This document shows positions 6,909-16,338 of a DNA stretch of 64,000 nt, in pieces. The notes beneath the pieces were generated by a model. That model was not told where the DNA came from, ran no database searches, and was given only the letters and a program-made list of their open reading frames with translations. This DNA comes from Enterococcus raffinosus. Its GTDB lineage: Bacteria; Bacillota; Bacilli; Lactobacillales; Enterococcaceae. The DNA lies in the NCBI RefSeq assembly GCF_001886185.1, contig NZ_JXLA01000014.1, positions 1-64,000 on the forward strand. The letters are read 5' to 3'. A program made the position numbers and the translations under genes. Each line of letters begins with the position of its first letter. The stretch's first letter is position 1.

Positions 6909-9647
6909 ATGAATACGGTAAAAGATATGGCTCTATACTTGTTTATAGGGATAGGATTATGGCATATTTTTTTCGGAGAAAAGGAGAAAAAAATGAGACA
7001 ACAAAAGAAAGTAACAACAAGGACAGATTATAGTTTATTTGCTAGAAAAACAGTGAAAAATATTTTTGAGACGTTTAATACATCTACATTGGGATTATCA
7101 GCTGAGGAAGTTTTAGAAGCGAGAGAAGCATTTGGTGAAAATAAGCTTCCTTTAAAAAAGGCGACGCCATTTATCATAGAAGTTCTGAAAGCATTTATCA
7201 CCCCTTTTACTTTGGTACTAATTGGGTTAGGATTCATTTCTTTGGTTACAGAAGGGATCTTGCCAGAAGCAGGTGAGAAAGATTTCTTTGGCAGCGGCAT
7301 TATTTTGGTTATGGTGTTAGTCAGTGGAACAATGACACTGGTACAATCTGTTCGTTCAAATAAAGCGGCAGAAAAGTTAAAATCATTGGTCAAAGTAACG
7401 GCAACGGTTCGTAGAGAGAATCGTTATAACGAGATTCCGATGGAGAAGATCGTCTGCGGTGATCTAGTAAAACTTTCCGCAGGGGATATGATTCCAGCGG
7501 ATATCCGTTTGATTACCACGAAGGATCTATTCATCTCACAGTCTGCTTTAACTGGCGAAAGTTATCCTGTTGAGAAAAGTGCTGGTGAGATAACGGGGAA
7601 TAAGGATTCTGAAACTAGTTATGATAATTTGGTATTTATGGGAAGTAATGTAATTAGTGGAAGTGCTGAAGGCGTTGTAATTGCCACAGGTGCAAATACA
7701 TTGTTTGGTGATGTCGCAAGTTCTTTATCGGATACCCCCGTTCAAACAAGCTTTGAGCTAGGAATTCGTAAGACCTCTTTCTTATTTATTAAATTCATGG
7801 CCTTGATGGCGCCAACAGTGATTGTTATTAATGGATTTACTAAAGGGGACTGGATGGAAGCATTTCTATTTGGTTTATCCGTTGCTGTAGGTTTGACACC
7901 GGAAATGCTGCCGATGATCGTAACGACTAATTTGGTCAAAGGTGCTACAGGGATGGCGAATAATGGCACAATTATCAAGAACTTAAACGCGATTCAAAAT
8001 TTTGGTGCAATTGATGTTTTATGTACAGATAAAACGGGAACCTTGACCCAAGACAAGATCATTCTCGAATATCATTTGGATTGTGATGGAGAAGAGGATC
8101 ATCGAGTTCTAAGACATGCTTATTTAAACAGCTATTATCAAACAGGATTAAAAAATTTGATTGATGTTGCGATTATTGAATCTACCAAGCAGGAATTGGA
8201 CACCGATGCGATTCGTTACAAAAAAGTAGATGAAATTCCTTTTGATTTTCAGCGGCGTAGAATGAGTGTTGTTGTGGAGGATCAACAAGGAAAAACTCAA
8301 ATGATTACAAAAGGCGCGATAGAAGAAATGCTTGAAATTTCCTCTTTCGTAGATTTTAAAGGGGAAGTCACGGAATTAACAAATGATTTAAGAAAAAAAG
8401 TATTACAAAAGGTACACGAGTTAAATGAAGATGGCTTACGTGTCATCGGGGTTGCTCAAAAAACGAATCCTAGTGTTGTCGGTGAATTTTCAACTGCTGA
8501 TGAGGCAGAGATGGTGCTTATAGGCTATTTAGCTTTTCTAGATCCACCAAAAGAAACTACGAAACAAGCATTGAAGGCATTGAAAGAACACGGTGTAGGT
8601 GTGAAGGTTTTAACAGGCGACAATGCCTTAGTGACAAAATCTGTTTGCAAGCAAGTTGGATTAGGAACGGAAACAATCATTCATGGAGAAGACTTAATTC
8701 ATTTAAAAGAAGATGAATTAGCGGAGATCGCAGAAAATTACAATGTCTTTGTAAAGCTAAATCCGCAGCAAAAACAGAAAATTACGAGTTTGCTCAGAAA
8801 AAATGGGCATACGGTTGGATTCCTCGGAGATGGGATCAATGATGCTCCGGCAATGAAGGCAGCCGACGTTGGAATTTCTGTTGATACTGCAGTGGATATC
8901 GCGAAAGAATCTGCGGACGTCATCTTGCTAGAGAAAGATTTGATGATTTTGGAACGAGGAATTCTTTCTGGAAGAGAAACCTTTGGCAATATCATGAAGT
9001 ACATCAAAGCTACTGCTAGTTCAAATTTTGGGAATATGTTTTCGGTATTAGTAGCTAGTTCTTTTCTGCCATTCTTACCAATGCTGCCGTTACAAATTCT
9101 CTTCTTGAATCTGATTTATGACATTTCTTGTATTTCAATTCCTTGGGATCGGATGGATAAAGAGTATTTAGAAAAACCAAAAAAATGGACTGCCTCCAGT
9201 ATAGGTAAGTTTATGGTCTGGCTTGGTCCAACTAGTTCAATCTTTGATATTACCACGTATTTATTGATGTACTTTGTGGTCTGTCCAGCTGTTATTGGCG
9301 GAAGCTATCACTCATTGTCACCAGATCAGCAGGTAGCTTTTATCGCTATTTTCCATGCAGGCTGGTTTGTCGAGTCGCTTTGGTCACAAACCTTAGTTTT
9401 ACATGCGCTGAGAACTCCACAGATTCCATTTATTCAAAGCAGAGGGTCATTTATCATGACGGTCATTACAACTTTAGGGATTGTTGTAGGAACCTTGTTG
9501 CCATTTACAAATTTCGGACAGAATTTGGGATTAGGTATCTTACCTAATCAATATTGGCTATGGTTAGTTGTCACGATTTTGGCTTATCTATTGCTAGTTA
9601 CCTTGGTAAAAAAGATCTATATCCAACGTTACCAAGAACTTTTATAA
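6909..9647 (+). CDS. mgtA: Magnesium-translocating P-type ATPase
   Basis: Membrane pump of the P3B group that brings Mg2+ into the cell. The phosphorylation motif DKTGTLTQDKI, the TGES actuator motif, KGAIEEM in the nucleotide domain and GDGINDAPAMKAADVGISVD are all present, with paired membrane helices before and after and a C-terminal helix bundle (residues about 680-905). Two starts are possible: ATG 6909 with AGGAGG 7 nt upstream (912 aa, adding a short hydrophobic stretch ALYLFIGIGLWHIFF), or ATG 6993 with AAGGAG 7 nt upstream (884 aa). The first is kept because its ribosome site is stronger. The M-box upstream supports Mg2+ as substrate. Confidence 0.94.
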   Translation: MNTVKDMALYLFIGIGLWHIFFGEKEKKMRQQKKVTTRTDYSLFARKTVKNIFETFNTSTLGLSAEEVLEAREAFGENKLPLKKATPFIIEVLKAFITPFTLVLIGLGFISLVTEGILPEAGEKDFFGSGIILVMVLVSGTMTLVQSVRSNKAAEKLKSLVKVTATVRRENRYNEIPMEKIVCGDLVKLSAGDMIPADIRLITTKDLFISQSALTGESYPVEKSAGEITGNKDSETSYDNLVFMGSNVISGSAEGVVIATGANTLFGDVASSLSDTPVQTSFELGIRKTSFLFIKFMALMAPTVIVINGFTKGDWMEAFLFGLSVAVGLTPEMLPMIVTTNLVKGATGMANNGTIIKNLNAIQNFGAIDVLCTDKTGTLTQDKIILEYHLDCDGEEDHRVLRHAYLNSYYQTGLKNLIDVAIIESTKQELDTDAIRYKKVDEIPFDFQRRRMSVVVEDQQGKTQMITKGAIEEMLEISSFVDFKGEVTELTNDLRKKVLQKVHELNEDGLRVIGVAQKTNPSVVGEFSTADEAEMVLIGYLAFLDPPKETTKQALKALKEHGVGVKVLTGDNALVTKSVCKQVGLGTETIIHGEDLIHLKEDELAEIAENYNVFVKLNPQQKQKITSLLRKNGHTVGFLGDGINDAPAMKAADVGISVDTAVDIAKESADVILLEKDLMILERGILSGRETFGNIMKYIKATASSNFGNMFSVLVASSFLPFLPMLPLQILFLNLIYDISCISIPWDRMDKEYLEKPKKWTASSIGKFMVWLGPTSSIFDITTYLLMYFVVCPAVIGGSYHSLSPDQQVAFIAIFHAGWFVESLWSQTLVLHALRTPQIPFIQSRGSFIMTVITTLGIVVGTLLPFTNFGQNLGLGILPNQYWLWLVVTILAYLLLVTLVKKIYIQRYQELL

Positions 9648-9652
9648 TAAAT

Positions 9653-9689
9653 CACGCCTCTGAAAAATTAATTTCAGAGGCGTGCTTTA
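9653..9689. terminator. Bidirectional terminator between mgtA and a GNAT gene
   Basis: CACGCCTCTGAAA (9653-9665) pairs with TTTCAGAGGCGTG (9672-9684). It lies between convergent genes. Confidence 0.85.
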
Positions 9690-9693
9690 TTAT

Positions 9694-10140
9694 TTATTTT
9701 TTATCTGCTCGCAAATAAACCATGTCGACGAGTTGAACGCCTTGGTCAATTATCGGTTCGTGATAGTTGTCTGTAAAGAAGTTTTCTACACGATGAGATT
9801 CTTGAAATCCACACTTTTTATAAAAGTTCAGGATGCCAGGGACATCACCAGTTCCAACATACATCGTTTGATACTGAGTTAAAAACTCATTGAATAAAAA
9901 CTGAATCATGGTTTTGCCATAGCCTTTGCCATGCTCATTTGGCATCGTCGCGATATTTTTCAGTTCACATTCCGTTTCATTTAATTGTGTGACAACGGCT
10001 TCGCACTTCAAATCGTCATCATACAGGACAAACATACGCCCGCTATCAAGGTAGCGATCAATCATGTCTTCTTGTTCGTCCGCTAAAAGAAGCAAATCTA
10101 AAAACTTTTTCTTATTTGAATGAATTTCTTCAATTTTCAT
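9694..10140 (-). CDS. GNAT-family N-acetyltransferase
   Basis: Probable acetyl-CoA-dependent acetyltransferase of 148 aa. IATMPNEHGKGYGKTMIQFLF is the acetyl-CoA binding loop (pattern QxxGxG/A represented by HGKGYG), and FYKKCGFQES is the usual closing motif. The start overlaps the end of the upstream GNAT gene by 11 nt, so the two are translationally linked in one small minus-strand operon. Nothing in the sequence gives the substrate. Confidence 0.85.
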   Translation of the reverse strand: MKIEEIHSNKKKFLDLLLLADEQEDMIDRYLDSGRMFVLYDDDLKCEAVVTQLNETECELKNIATMPNEHGKGYGKTMIQFLFNEFLTQYQTMYVGTGDVPGILNFYKKCGFQESHRVENFFTDNYHEPIIDQGVQLVDMVYLRADKK

Positions 10141-10597
10141 TTGATTTTTCCTTAGTGTTTCTTATTTTTAAATGCAGGATGGGAAAAGCGTTCCCTTGCT
10201 CGTCAAATTCTGAACGACCAGCTAGTTGAAAGCCCATGTGCTGATAAAATCCTATTCCTTGTTCATTTTGTTCATTTACATCGACATACTTTATCTGTTG
10301 TTCGTCAATTGCGTAATGAAGCAATTTTTTACCGATTCGTTTTCCTCTGAAATGAGCAGCAACAAAGAGCATCTCGACTTTTTCATTTTCGATTCCAACA
10401 AACCCGACAAGAGTTGGGGCGTAATAGCCATAAAGCTGATCGATCATTAATAGAGCGTTCTTTACCTCAGGCTTTAAAGACTGGATGTCTTCTGCTGTCA
10501 AAAAGTGATGGGTAGCTGCCACCGAACTTTCCCAAATCAGCAACAAATTTGCGAGTTCATTTTTTTTCTTTCTATTTATTTGTTTAATAGTTCCCAT
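10130..10597 (-). CDS. GNAT acetyltransferase of the YjaB type
   Basis: 155-aa acetyltransferase. The C-terminal part YVDVNEQNEQGIGFYQHMGFQ followed by GRSEFDEQGNAFPILHL follows E. coli YjaB (NVNEQNEQAVGFY, GRSEVDDLGKPYPLL) almost position by position, and SVAATHHFLT near the N-terminus also matches. The acetyl-CoA loop is AAHFRGKRIGKKLL. YjaB-type enzymes are single-domain GNATs of poorly known substrate. The gene has GGAGG before its ATG and a structured leader between 10650 and 10749. It overlaps the next GNAT gene downstream. Confidence 0.88.
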   Translation of the reverse strand: MGTIKQINRKKKNELANLLLIWESSVAATHHFLTAEDIQSLKPEVKNALLMIDQLYGYYAPTLVGFVGIENEKVEMLFVAAHFRGKRIGKKLLHYAIDEQQIKYVDVNEQNEQGIGFYQHMGFQLAGRSEFDEQGNAFPILHLKIRNTKEKSNEN

Positions 10598-10649
10598 TTA
10601 GCAATCCTCCAATTTTTGTAAGGAAGAAGTGTTTTTCTCCGCAACAAAT

Positions 10650-10749
10650 AAAGAGCACCTAAAATGGCTCTTTAATGAAGACGATGAAACCTTTCTTATT
10701 CCTCCTTCAAACAATGTTTCATCTCATAGTAGTTTTCTTGTTTGAAGGA
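10650..10749 (-). other. Structured 5' leader with interleaved stems, upstream of GNAT pair
   Basis: In the gap of about 320 bp upstream of the GNAT pair, TCCTTCAAACAA (10703-10714) is complementary to 10738-10749 (12 bp), and GATGAAAC (10683-10690) to 10716-10723 (8 bp). The two stems interleave, as in an H-type pseudoknot or a two-state switch. A further hairpin (AAAGAGC 10650-10656 / GCTCTTT 10667-10673) follows on the minus strand toward the gene. The rest of the gap shows nothing clear except a possible minus-strand promoter around 10755-10795. Confidence 0.45.
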
Positions 10750-10874
10750 AAGCAATTGTGCGTATATTGAATACAAAATGTCGCATAGAGAACAACTCTT
10801 TTCTTATTTTCTTAATTTTAACAAGGAAAAAAAGGGAATGCAATTTCTCATGGAAGAGTAGATCAAAGGAGAAA

Positions 10875-10914
10875 TAAAAAAAGACAGCATGCTTATTTTT
10901 TAAAGCTGCTGCCT
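10875..10914 (-). terminator. Terminator of the endonuclease/phosphatase-family gene
   Basis: On the minus strand GGCAGCA pairs with TGCTGTC (one G-T pair) followed by seven or more T. Confidence 0.7.
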
Positions 10915-10921
10915 TTGAGGA

Positions 10922-11989
10922 TTATTTCAAACTAAAATCTAGGTAGACGGGATTATGATCAGAATATTTAAATTGCATATCCTTTACATGAACATTTTTA
11001 ACATTGATGTTCTCCGAAACAAGAAAACCATCAATCAAAGTAGTATACGTGGTTCCTTTTTTATAGGGCTCGTTTAAGGCACGAGCGGATGGAATTTTTT
11101 CTTCAGATAGCTTTCCATTAGGCAGGTGAAAGCCTGCTGGAAGTTGATCTTTTGGAAATGGATGCGTCCAGGTTTCTCGTTTTTTGGTCGTGTCAAAAAC
11201 CTCCGGACTATTTCCTAAGACATCGTGATTATAGTCTCCTGCGACCAAAACATAGTTTCCCTTTTTATACTCATTTTCCATCACATCAAAAATCTTTTTT
11301 AACTGAGCTGCTTGAATCGAGCGGTCTTTAGTAAAAGCGGATAAATGTGTGTTGATCGCAATTAGCTCATGATCCCCCTTAACTGGAATACGGCTAACGG
11401 TGAAGGCGCGATCCAAGTCAAAGAATTTATTGAAATTTGTCTCGATTGGTAAAGAATAGCGCTTGCTGCTAGTTATTTCTGCTTTACTCAATGTGACAAG
11501 TCCAGACTTTGCTTGACCGATGGGATCTGTAAAAGGATAGAAAAGATAAGAGGAATCATAATTTTGACCATACAAACTATTGTATGCAGGCAGGTGCTTC
11601 TTCAACCAAGCAACTTCATCCACATGCTGCGAACGATCGCCATCTTGATCCACTTCTTGATAAAAGGCTAGTGTCGGTTCTAGCTCCTTTGTCGTATTCA
11701 CAATTCCCTGCATATTTTCTTTAACGGTTTCCTTGTCATAGGCTCTCGAGTACTTCCCGCCATCCATAAAAAAACTATAGCTTGGTGGATAAGCACCGTA
11801 TCCTACATTATGACTCATTGCGCGATACGTTTTATTTGTTTCAAGAGTTTGGTTATGCGAATTGTTTGGTTCTAAGGTTTGATCGTCAGGCAGACGGTCA
11901 TAGCTTGCGAATAGGTAAATCAGGTAGCCGCCTAATACAAGGATAATTGCCGCAATAACTCCTAAAAAAATTTTTACTATTTTTTTCAT
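10922..11989 (-). CDS. Membrane-anchored endonuclease/exonuclease/phosphatase-fold protein
   Basis: Protein of 355 aa with a single N-terminal hydrophobic segment (residues about 5-29, VKIFLGVIAAIILVLGGYLI) that acts as a signal anchor, so the catalytic part should lie outside. The EEP fold is indicated by the ordered motifs MSHNVGYG, FYQEVD (metal-binding Glu), INTHLSA, VAGDYNHD and the terminal YSDHNPV with the catalytic Asp-His pair. Family members include nucleases, sphingomyelinases and inositol phosphatases, and the exact substrate cannot be told. The gene stands alone with its own terminator. Confidence 0.85.
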   Translation of the reverse strand: MKKIVKIFLGVIAAIILVLGGYLIYLFASYDRLPDDQTLEPNNSHNQTLETNKTYRAMSHNVGYGAYPPSYSFFMDGGKYSRAYDKETVKENMQGIVNTTKELEPTLAFYQEVDQDGDRSQHVDEVAWLKKHLPAYNSLYGQNYDSSYLFYPFTDPIGQAKSGLVTLSKAEITSSKRYSLPIETNFNKFFDLDRAFTVSRIPVKGDHELIAINTHLSAFTKDRSIQAAQLKKIFDVMENEYKKGNYVLVAGDYNHDVLGNSPEVFDTTKKRETWTHPFPKDQLPAGFHLPNGKLSEEKIPSARALNEPYKKGTTYTTLIDGFLVSENINVKNVHVKDMQFKYSDHNPVYLDFSLK

Positions 11990-12190
11990 TGATTTTCCTC
12001 CTAAATAAACGAAAACGCCCTTAATAGTTCTTATCTATTGATTTTAAACACAGCAATATGGAAATGAAACTGGTCAAAGTAATCATAGCAAACTTTTTAC
12101 TGAATACAAAGGAACCGCACTTTCGAAAATCGGCGCCTCATGGTACACTGTGAAGGTAGTATCAAACGTTATTAAAAGAGAGGTTTTAAA

Positions 12191-12772
12191 ATGATTCGAT
12201 TTGCAAAAAAAGAAGATGGAGCGGCCGTAGCTAAACTGATATTGGTTATTTTAAAGGATATGGAGCTGGATTTTCTTGAAGAGTTTGGAGAAGAACAGGC
12301 CTTAGAAGCTATCGCTGCTTGCTTTGAAGATCCAACCTACCGCTTTGGATATGCAAGAGGGCTTGTGGAAGAAATCGATGGCGAAATTGCTGGTGCTGTT
12401 TTTGGTTATCCGGCGAATAAGGAAGCGATTATTGATCTGCCCTTACAAAAATATTTGAGGGCTCAGGGGATTGAAGATGAGGTTCAAATGTTTATTGATC
12501 CAGAAGCTTTTCCCAATGAATGGTATTTAGACTCGATTGCGGTAGATGAACGATTCCGCGGTCAAGGGATTGGTTCGAAATTATTAACAGCTGTCGATCG
12601 TTTAGCGACTCATGAAGGAGAAAAAGTGATTGGATTAAATGTTGACAAGGCGAATCCAAATGCGAAACGACTTTACCTACGAGACGGGTTCAAGGATGTT
12701 GGTGAAATCGTGATCAGCGGACATGTCTATGACCATATGCAACGAAAAGTAAAAGCCTTTGATAGAGGTTAA
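12191..12772 (+). CDS. GNAT-family N-acetyltransferase
   Basis: 193-aa acetyltransferase. The acetyl-CoA loop is DSIAVDERFRGQGIGSKLL (residues about 115-135), followed by LNVDKANPNAKRLYLRDGF, the usual C-terminal core of GNATs. The longer N-terminal half (GAVFGYPANKEAIIDLPL) resembles the YhdJ/YjcF-like group, with no known substrate. AGAGAGG stands 8 nt before the ATG and a possible extended -10 (TGGTACACT) about 50 nt upstream. Monocistronic; it converges with the LURP-one gene at a shared terminator. Confidence 0.85.
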   Translation: MIRFAKKEDGAAVAKLILVILKDMELDFLEEFGEEQALEAIAACFEDPTYRFGYARGLVEEIDGEIAGAVFGYPANKEAIIDLPLQKYLRAQGIEDEVQMFIDPEAFPNEWYLDSIAVDERFRGQGIGSKLLTAVDRLATHEGEKVIGLNVDKANPNAKRLYLRDGFKDVGEIVISGHVYDHMQRKVKAFDRG

Positions 12773-12800
12773 CTTCTGACAAGTCGCTGAGAAAGAATGC

Positions 12801-12836
12801 GAAAAAAGAGCTATGACGATGCAGTCATAGCTCTTA
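12801..12836. terminator. Bidirectional terminator
   Basis: AAGAGCTATGAC pairs with GTCATAGCTCTT between convergent genes; the A-run on the left gives the T-run for the minus strand. Confidence 0.82.
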
Positions 12837-13355
12837 ATTTTGAGAAAAAGTCACTTCAAAGGCCGTTTCGGGCTCTTGCTGTTTGTTTCGATTGTAGAGC
12901 CAATAATCCATGATGGCTGCTACACAGATGCAGACTGGGGCATCTGCCGGATTGGTGACATCTAGAACATAATAATCACCTGTTAGCAAAGTCGCCTTAT
13001 CCATTGTCATAATTGATTGGTTGAAGTGGTTGATTTTGTATTTATGATTATAAATATCTCCATAAACAGCCCAATGAAGCTGTTGAATGTAATAGAAGTC
13101 GCCAGGCCAATGGAAGATTTTGTGAAGCACACCTACTTTTGTGTGATCACAATAAATTTCAAATTTGCGCCCGAAAATCACACTTGCCTGCTTGATATAA
13201 GCGACGATTTGACCATCCATGGCATATAGAGATAGTACATTTCCTTTTCGTCCCCAGTGGCCAACCATTAAGTATAAAGGAACTCCCTTGTTGTCTTTGA
13301 CGATCGTTCGTGTCATGGAACTTAGTTGTTTTTCTTGAATAAAAAATTCGGTCAT
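12834..13355 (-). CDS. LURP-one-related (YxjI-like) protein
   Basis: 173-aa protein of the LURP-one/tubby-like beta-barrel family, similar in plan to B. subtilis YxjI. Features seen are the short alternating strands FFIQEKQLSSMTRTIVKDNKG, GQIVAYIKQ and FGRKFEIYCD, and the C-terminal helix AAIMDYWLYNRNKQ that fills the barrel in tubby-like folds. The function of bacterial members is not established. The start has a weak ribosome site. Neighbouring genes give no functional hint. Confidence 0.75.
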   Translation of the reverse strand: MTEFFIQEKQLSSMTRTIVKDNKGVPLYLMVGHWGRKGNVLSLYAMDGQIVAYIKQASVIFGRKFEIYCDHTKVGVLHKIFHWPGDFYYIQQLHWAVYGDIYNHKYKINHFNQSIMTMDKATLLTGDYYVLDVTNPADAPVCICVAAIMDYWLYNRNKQQEPETAFEVTFSQN

Positions 13356-13381
13356 GTTGTATCACACCTTCTAATTATCCA

Positions 13382-14245
13382 TTATTCAGAAAGAATTCGA
13401 TCGATTGCCGTTGCTACTCCATTTTCTTCATTCGTATCAGTGACATGTTTAGCAATTTTTTTGATGGCGGTTGCTGCATTGCCCATCGCGAAGCTAGTGC
13501 CAGCGTATGTCAGCATACTGACATCATTGAAATTATCCCCAAGAGCCATCACTTGATCCGCAGTAAAGCCCCGTTCTTCGGCAAATTGTTTTAAGGCAAT
13601 CCCTTTTTGAGCATTGACGTGATTGATCTCTATATTCGTCAATTCAGAAGCGGCAATTGCTAAATCCCCCATTTTTTCTAGAACACCAGTAACTTCTTTT
13701 AGCTGTTCAGGTCCGTTTTTGTCAAAAGCAATGATTTTTAATACGTCTTCATTTTTTTCAATTAATGTCTGACGCATATCTTTGACGAAAGTAATCGGTG
13801 TTAAAGATAAATGTCTAGAGGAAGCCGCAATCGCCATTTTTTTAGAGATTCCAGGCATCTTTTCTAGAATATGTTCAGAGAAAAATTCGATTCGCATCGG
13901 CTGATTTGAAGAGTATACATGCTCGGCAGTAAAAATTTCATAATAGAGGTCGGCCTCTTCCAGCGCGTCCATTACTTCAAATGTCTTTTCCTTGCCGATC
14001 GGAATCGTAAAAATGGTTTCTCGTTCTGCGTTTACGACATGAGCGCCGTTTAATAAAATCATTGGTACGTGAATGTTCGCTTCATCCAAAGAAATTTTGG
14101 CGTGGCTCATTCCGCGTCCAGTAGCTGTAATAAATTCAATTCCTTGAGCTTGAGCTTTCCGAATGGCTTCGATATTTGCTGTCGGGACTTGCATTTGATC
14201 ATTCAACAGTGTACCGTCCATATCAGAGGCAATGAGTTTTATCAA
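13382..14245 (-). CDS. Cof-type HAD sugar-phosphate phosphatase
   Basis: HAD-superfamily hydrolase of the Cof/YidA type, predicted to remove phosphate from small phosphorylated metabolites in the cytosol. Motif I is SDMDGTLL with the nucleophile Asp, motif II TATGR, motif III is the Lys in QKGIALKQF, and motif IV is ALGDNFNDVSML. The 287-aa length and the IIB cap between motifs II and III fit the family. Start is TTG at 14245 with AGGTGA about 7 nt upstream. Substrate unknown. Confidence 0.9.
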   Translation of the reverse strand: MIKLIASDMDGTLLNDQMQVPTANIEAIRKAQAQGIEFITATGRGMSHAKISLDEANIHVPMILLNGAHVVNAERETIFTIPIGKEKTFEVMDALEEADLYYEIFTAEHVYSSNQPMRIEFFSEHILEKMPGISKKMAIAASSRHLSLTPITFVKDMRQTLIEKNEDVLKIIAFDKNGPEQLKEVTGVLEKMGDLAIAASELTNIEINHVNAQKGIALKQFAEERGFTADQVMALGDNFNDVSMLTYAGTSFAMGNAATAIKKIAKHVTDTNEENGVATAIDRILSE

Positions 14246-14413
14246 AATTATTCACCTAGCTTTCCTATCATACAACGATAGTGTACCATAATCCCAGAGA
14301 GGATAACCATGTCGAGGATATTCTTTAAAAAGAATTAGTTGAACAGGAAAAATAGAGTGGAAGGATTAAACCGTTTTTCTAATGCAAATTATTTCAAACA
14401 GGAGTGAGTGAAC

Positions 14414-15094
14414 GTGAAAGAAATCATCCATAATGACTGGCAAAATGTTTTAGCCGATCAATTTCAGGCACCATATTATTTAAAGCTGCGTGAATTCTTG
14501 AAACAAGAATACAGTACGCAACGAATTCATCCAGATATGTACCATATTTTTGAAGCACTTGAACTAACCCCTTATGATAAGGTGAAAGTTGTCATTTTAG
14601 GACAAGATCCTTATCATGGCGTAGATCAAGCACATGGACTGTCCTTTTCTGTTCAACCTGGTGTAAAAATTCCACCATCCTTACGGAATATTTACCAAGA
14701 AATGCAAAGCGATTTAGGCATTCCGCCAGTTCAACATGGAAATCTCGTAACTTGGGCGAAACAAGGCGTATTGTTGCTTAATACAGTCTTGACGGTGCGA
14801 GAAGGGCAGGCATATTCTCATCGAGGACAGGGCTGGGAGCAACTGACAGATGCGATTATTGAGCGGTTAAATGAACGTGAAAAGCCCATTGTTTTTATCT
14901 TGTGGGGGAAACCGGCTCAGGAAAAAATTAAAATGATTGATACAAGCAAACATGCCGTTGTGAAATCTGTCCATCCGTCACCATTGTCTGCTCATCGTGG
15001 ATTTTTTGGGTCAAAACCTTTTTCAAAGACGAATCAGCTATTGACGGAATGGGGCGAGGCACCGATTGATTGGCAATTACCTGAAACAGTGTAG
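14414..15094 (+). CDS. ung: Uracil-DNA glycosylase
   Basis: Removes uracil from DNA and starts base excision repair. All family-1 UDG motifs are present: the water-activating loop GQDPYHG, the HPSPLSA Leu-loop and [11 protein letters not shown]. The start is placed at GTG 14414 ([10 protein letters not shown], read as Met), which has AGGAG 9 nt upstream; the GTG two codons earlier (14408) is only 3 nt from it. The product of 226 aa is the normal size. No partner gene is linked. Confidence 0.96.
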   Translation: MKEIIHNDWQNVLADQFQAPYYLKLREFLKQEYSTQRIHPDMYHIFEALELTPYDKVKVVILGQDPYHGVDQAHGLSFSVQPGVKIPPSLRNIYQEMQSDLGIPPVQHGNLVTWAKQGVLLLNTVLTVREGQAYSHRGQGWEQLTDAIIERLNEREKPIVFILWGKPAQEKIKMIDTSKHAVVKSVHPSPLSAHRGFFGSKPFSKTNQLLTEWGEAPIDWQLPETV

Positions 15095-15252
15095 TATGAC
15101 AACGGTTTCTGTTATAGAGACAGTTTGTGAAAAGGCTCTTAATTCACATTTACTAGATTTTAATTAGTAGTACAGATGCTTTATTCTGTCCTTTTCTTTT
15201 CATGTGAAGTATTGTATGATAGATAGGAAATAAATATCTGGAGGGTTTTATT

Positions 15253-16233
15253 GTGGAACTATTTGATAGTTTGAAATTTAAGATTATTCGTCGCAACATT
15301 AAAGTTGCATTTCCTGAAGCAACTGACGCACGTATTTTAGGGGCTGCCTCTCGTTTGAAAGCGGAAGAACTAATTGAACCAATCTTGATTGGGAATATGG
15401 CTGAAATTGAAAAAGCTGCGGGCGCTCGTGGAATCGCTTTAAGCAACTTCACGATCATTGATCCTGATCATTTTGATCGCTGGGATGAAATGGTAGAAGC
15501 CTTTGTTGAACGCCGTAAAGGAAAAGTCAGCAAAGAAGATGCTGAAAAGATTCTTAAGGATGAAAATTACTTTGGTACAATGTTGACTTATATGGGCATC
15601 ACAGACGGAATGGTTTCTGGTGCGATTCACTCAACAGGAGATACAGTTCGTCCAGCATTGCAAATTATTAAAACGAAACCAGGCGTAAGCCGAACAAGTG
15701 GTGCGTTCTTAATGGTTCGTGGCCGCGACCAAGAAAAATATCTGTTCTCGGATTGTGCCATCAACGTAAATCCAAATGCTCAAGAATTGGCGGAAATTGC
15801 TGTTGAATCAGCAAAAACTGCAGAATTATTCGATATTGAGCCAAAAGTTGCAATGATGAGCTTCTCAACAAAGGGATCTGCAAAAGCTCCAGAAGTAGAA
15901 AAAGTTGCTGAAGCGACAAAAATCGCTCAGGAATTAGCGCCAGATTTCTTAATCGATGGCGAATTACAGTTTGATGCTGCCTATATTCCAGGTGTGGCAC
16001 AACTAAAAGCCCCTGAATCTAAAGTAGCCGGTCAAGCAACAGTCTTTGTTTTCCCAGAGCTTCAATCAGGAAATATCGGCTATAAAATTGCCCAACGCTT
16101 CGGTGGATTTGAAGCTATTGGTCCAGTCTTGCAAGGATTGAACAAACCAGTTTCTGACCTTTCACGTGGGTGTAACGAAGAAGATGTATACAAACTATCG
16201 ATTATTACAGCAGCCCAATCATTGATGAGCTAG
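15253..16233 (+). CDS. pta: Phosphate acetyltransferase
   Basis: Converts acetyl-CoA and phosphate to acetyl phosphate, feeding acetate kinase for ATP in fermentation. The sequence has the typical VAFPEATDARILGAASRL N-terminus, GMVSGAIHSTGDTVRPALQII, MMSFSTKGSAKAPEVEKV, and the C-terminal SDLSRGCNEEDVYKLSIITAAQ. The 326 aa correspond to the short, single-domain form. GTG start with GGAGG 8 nt upstream; a possible -10 (TATGAT) lies about 35 nt before. A strong terminator follows. Confidence 0.96.
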   Translation: MELFDSLKFKIIRRNIKVAFPEATDARILGAASRLKAEELIEPILIGNMAEIEKAAGARGIALSNFTIIDPDHFDRWDEMVEAFVERRKGKVSKEDAEKILKDENYFGTMLTYMGITDGMVSGAIHSTGDTVRPALQIIKTKPGVSRTSGAFLMVRGRDQEKYLFSDCAINVNPNAQELAEIAVESAKTAELFDIEPKVAMMSFSTKGSAKAPEVEKVAEATKIAQELAPDFLIDGELQFDAAYIPGVAQLKAPESKVAGQATVFVFPELQSGNIGYKIAQRFGGFEAIGPVLQGLNKPVSDLSRGCNEEDVYKLSIITAAQSLMS

Positions 16234-16265
16234 TCTCGAAGGGCTAAACGATAAAGAATAAAAGT

Positions 16266-16310
16266 AAAAAAGACAAGAATTCGCAATCAGACGAATTCTT
16301 GTCTTTTTTT
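16266..16310 (+). terminator. Terminator of pta
   Basis: GACAAGAATTCG (16272-16283) pairs with CGAATTCTTGTC (16292-16303), followed by T7. Confidence 0.92.
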
Positions 16311-16338
16311 CTGTCAATAATCGAAACTGGGGGGAGGT

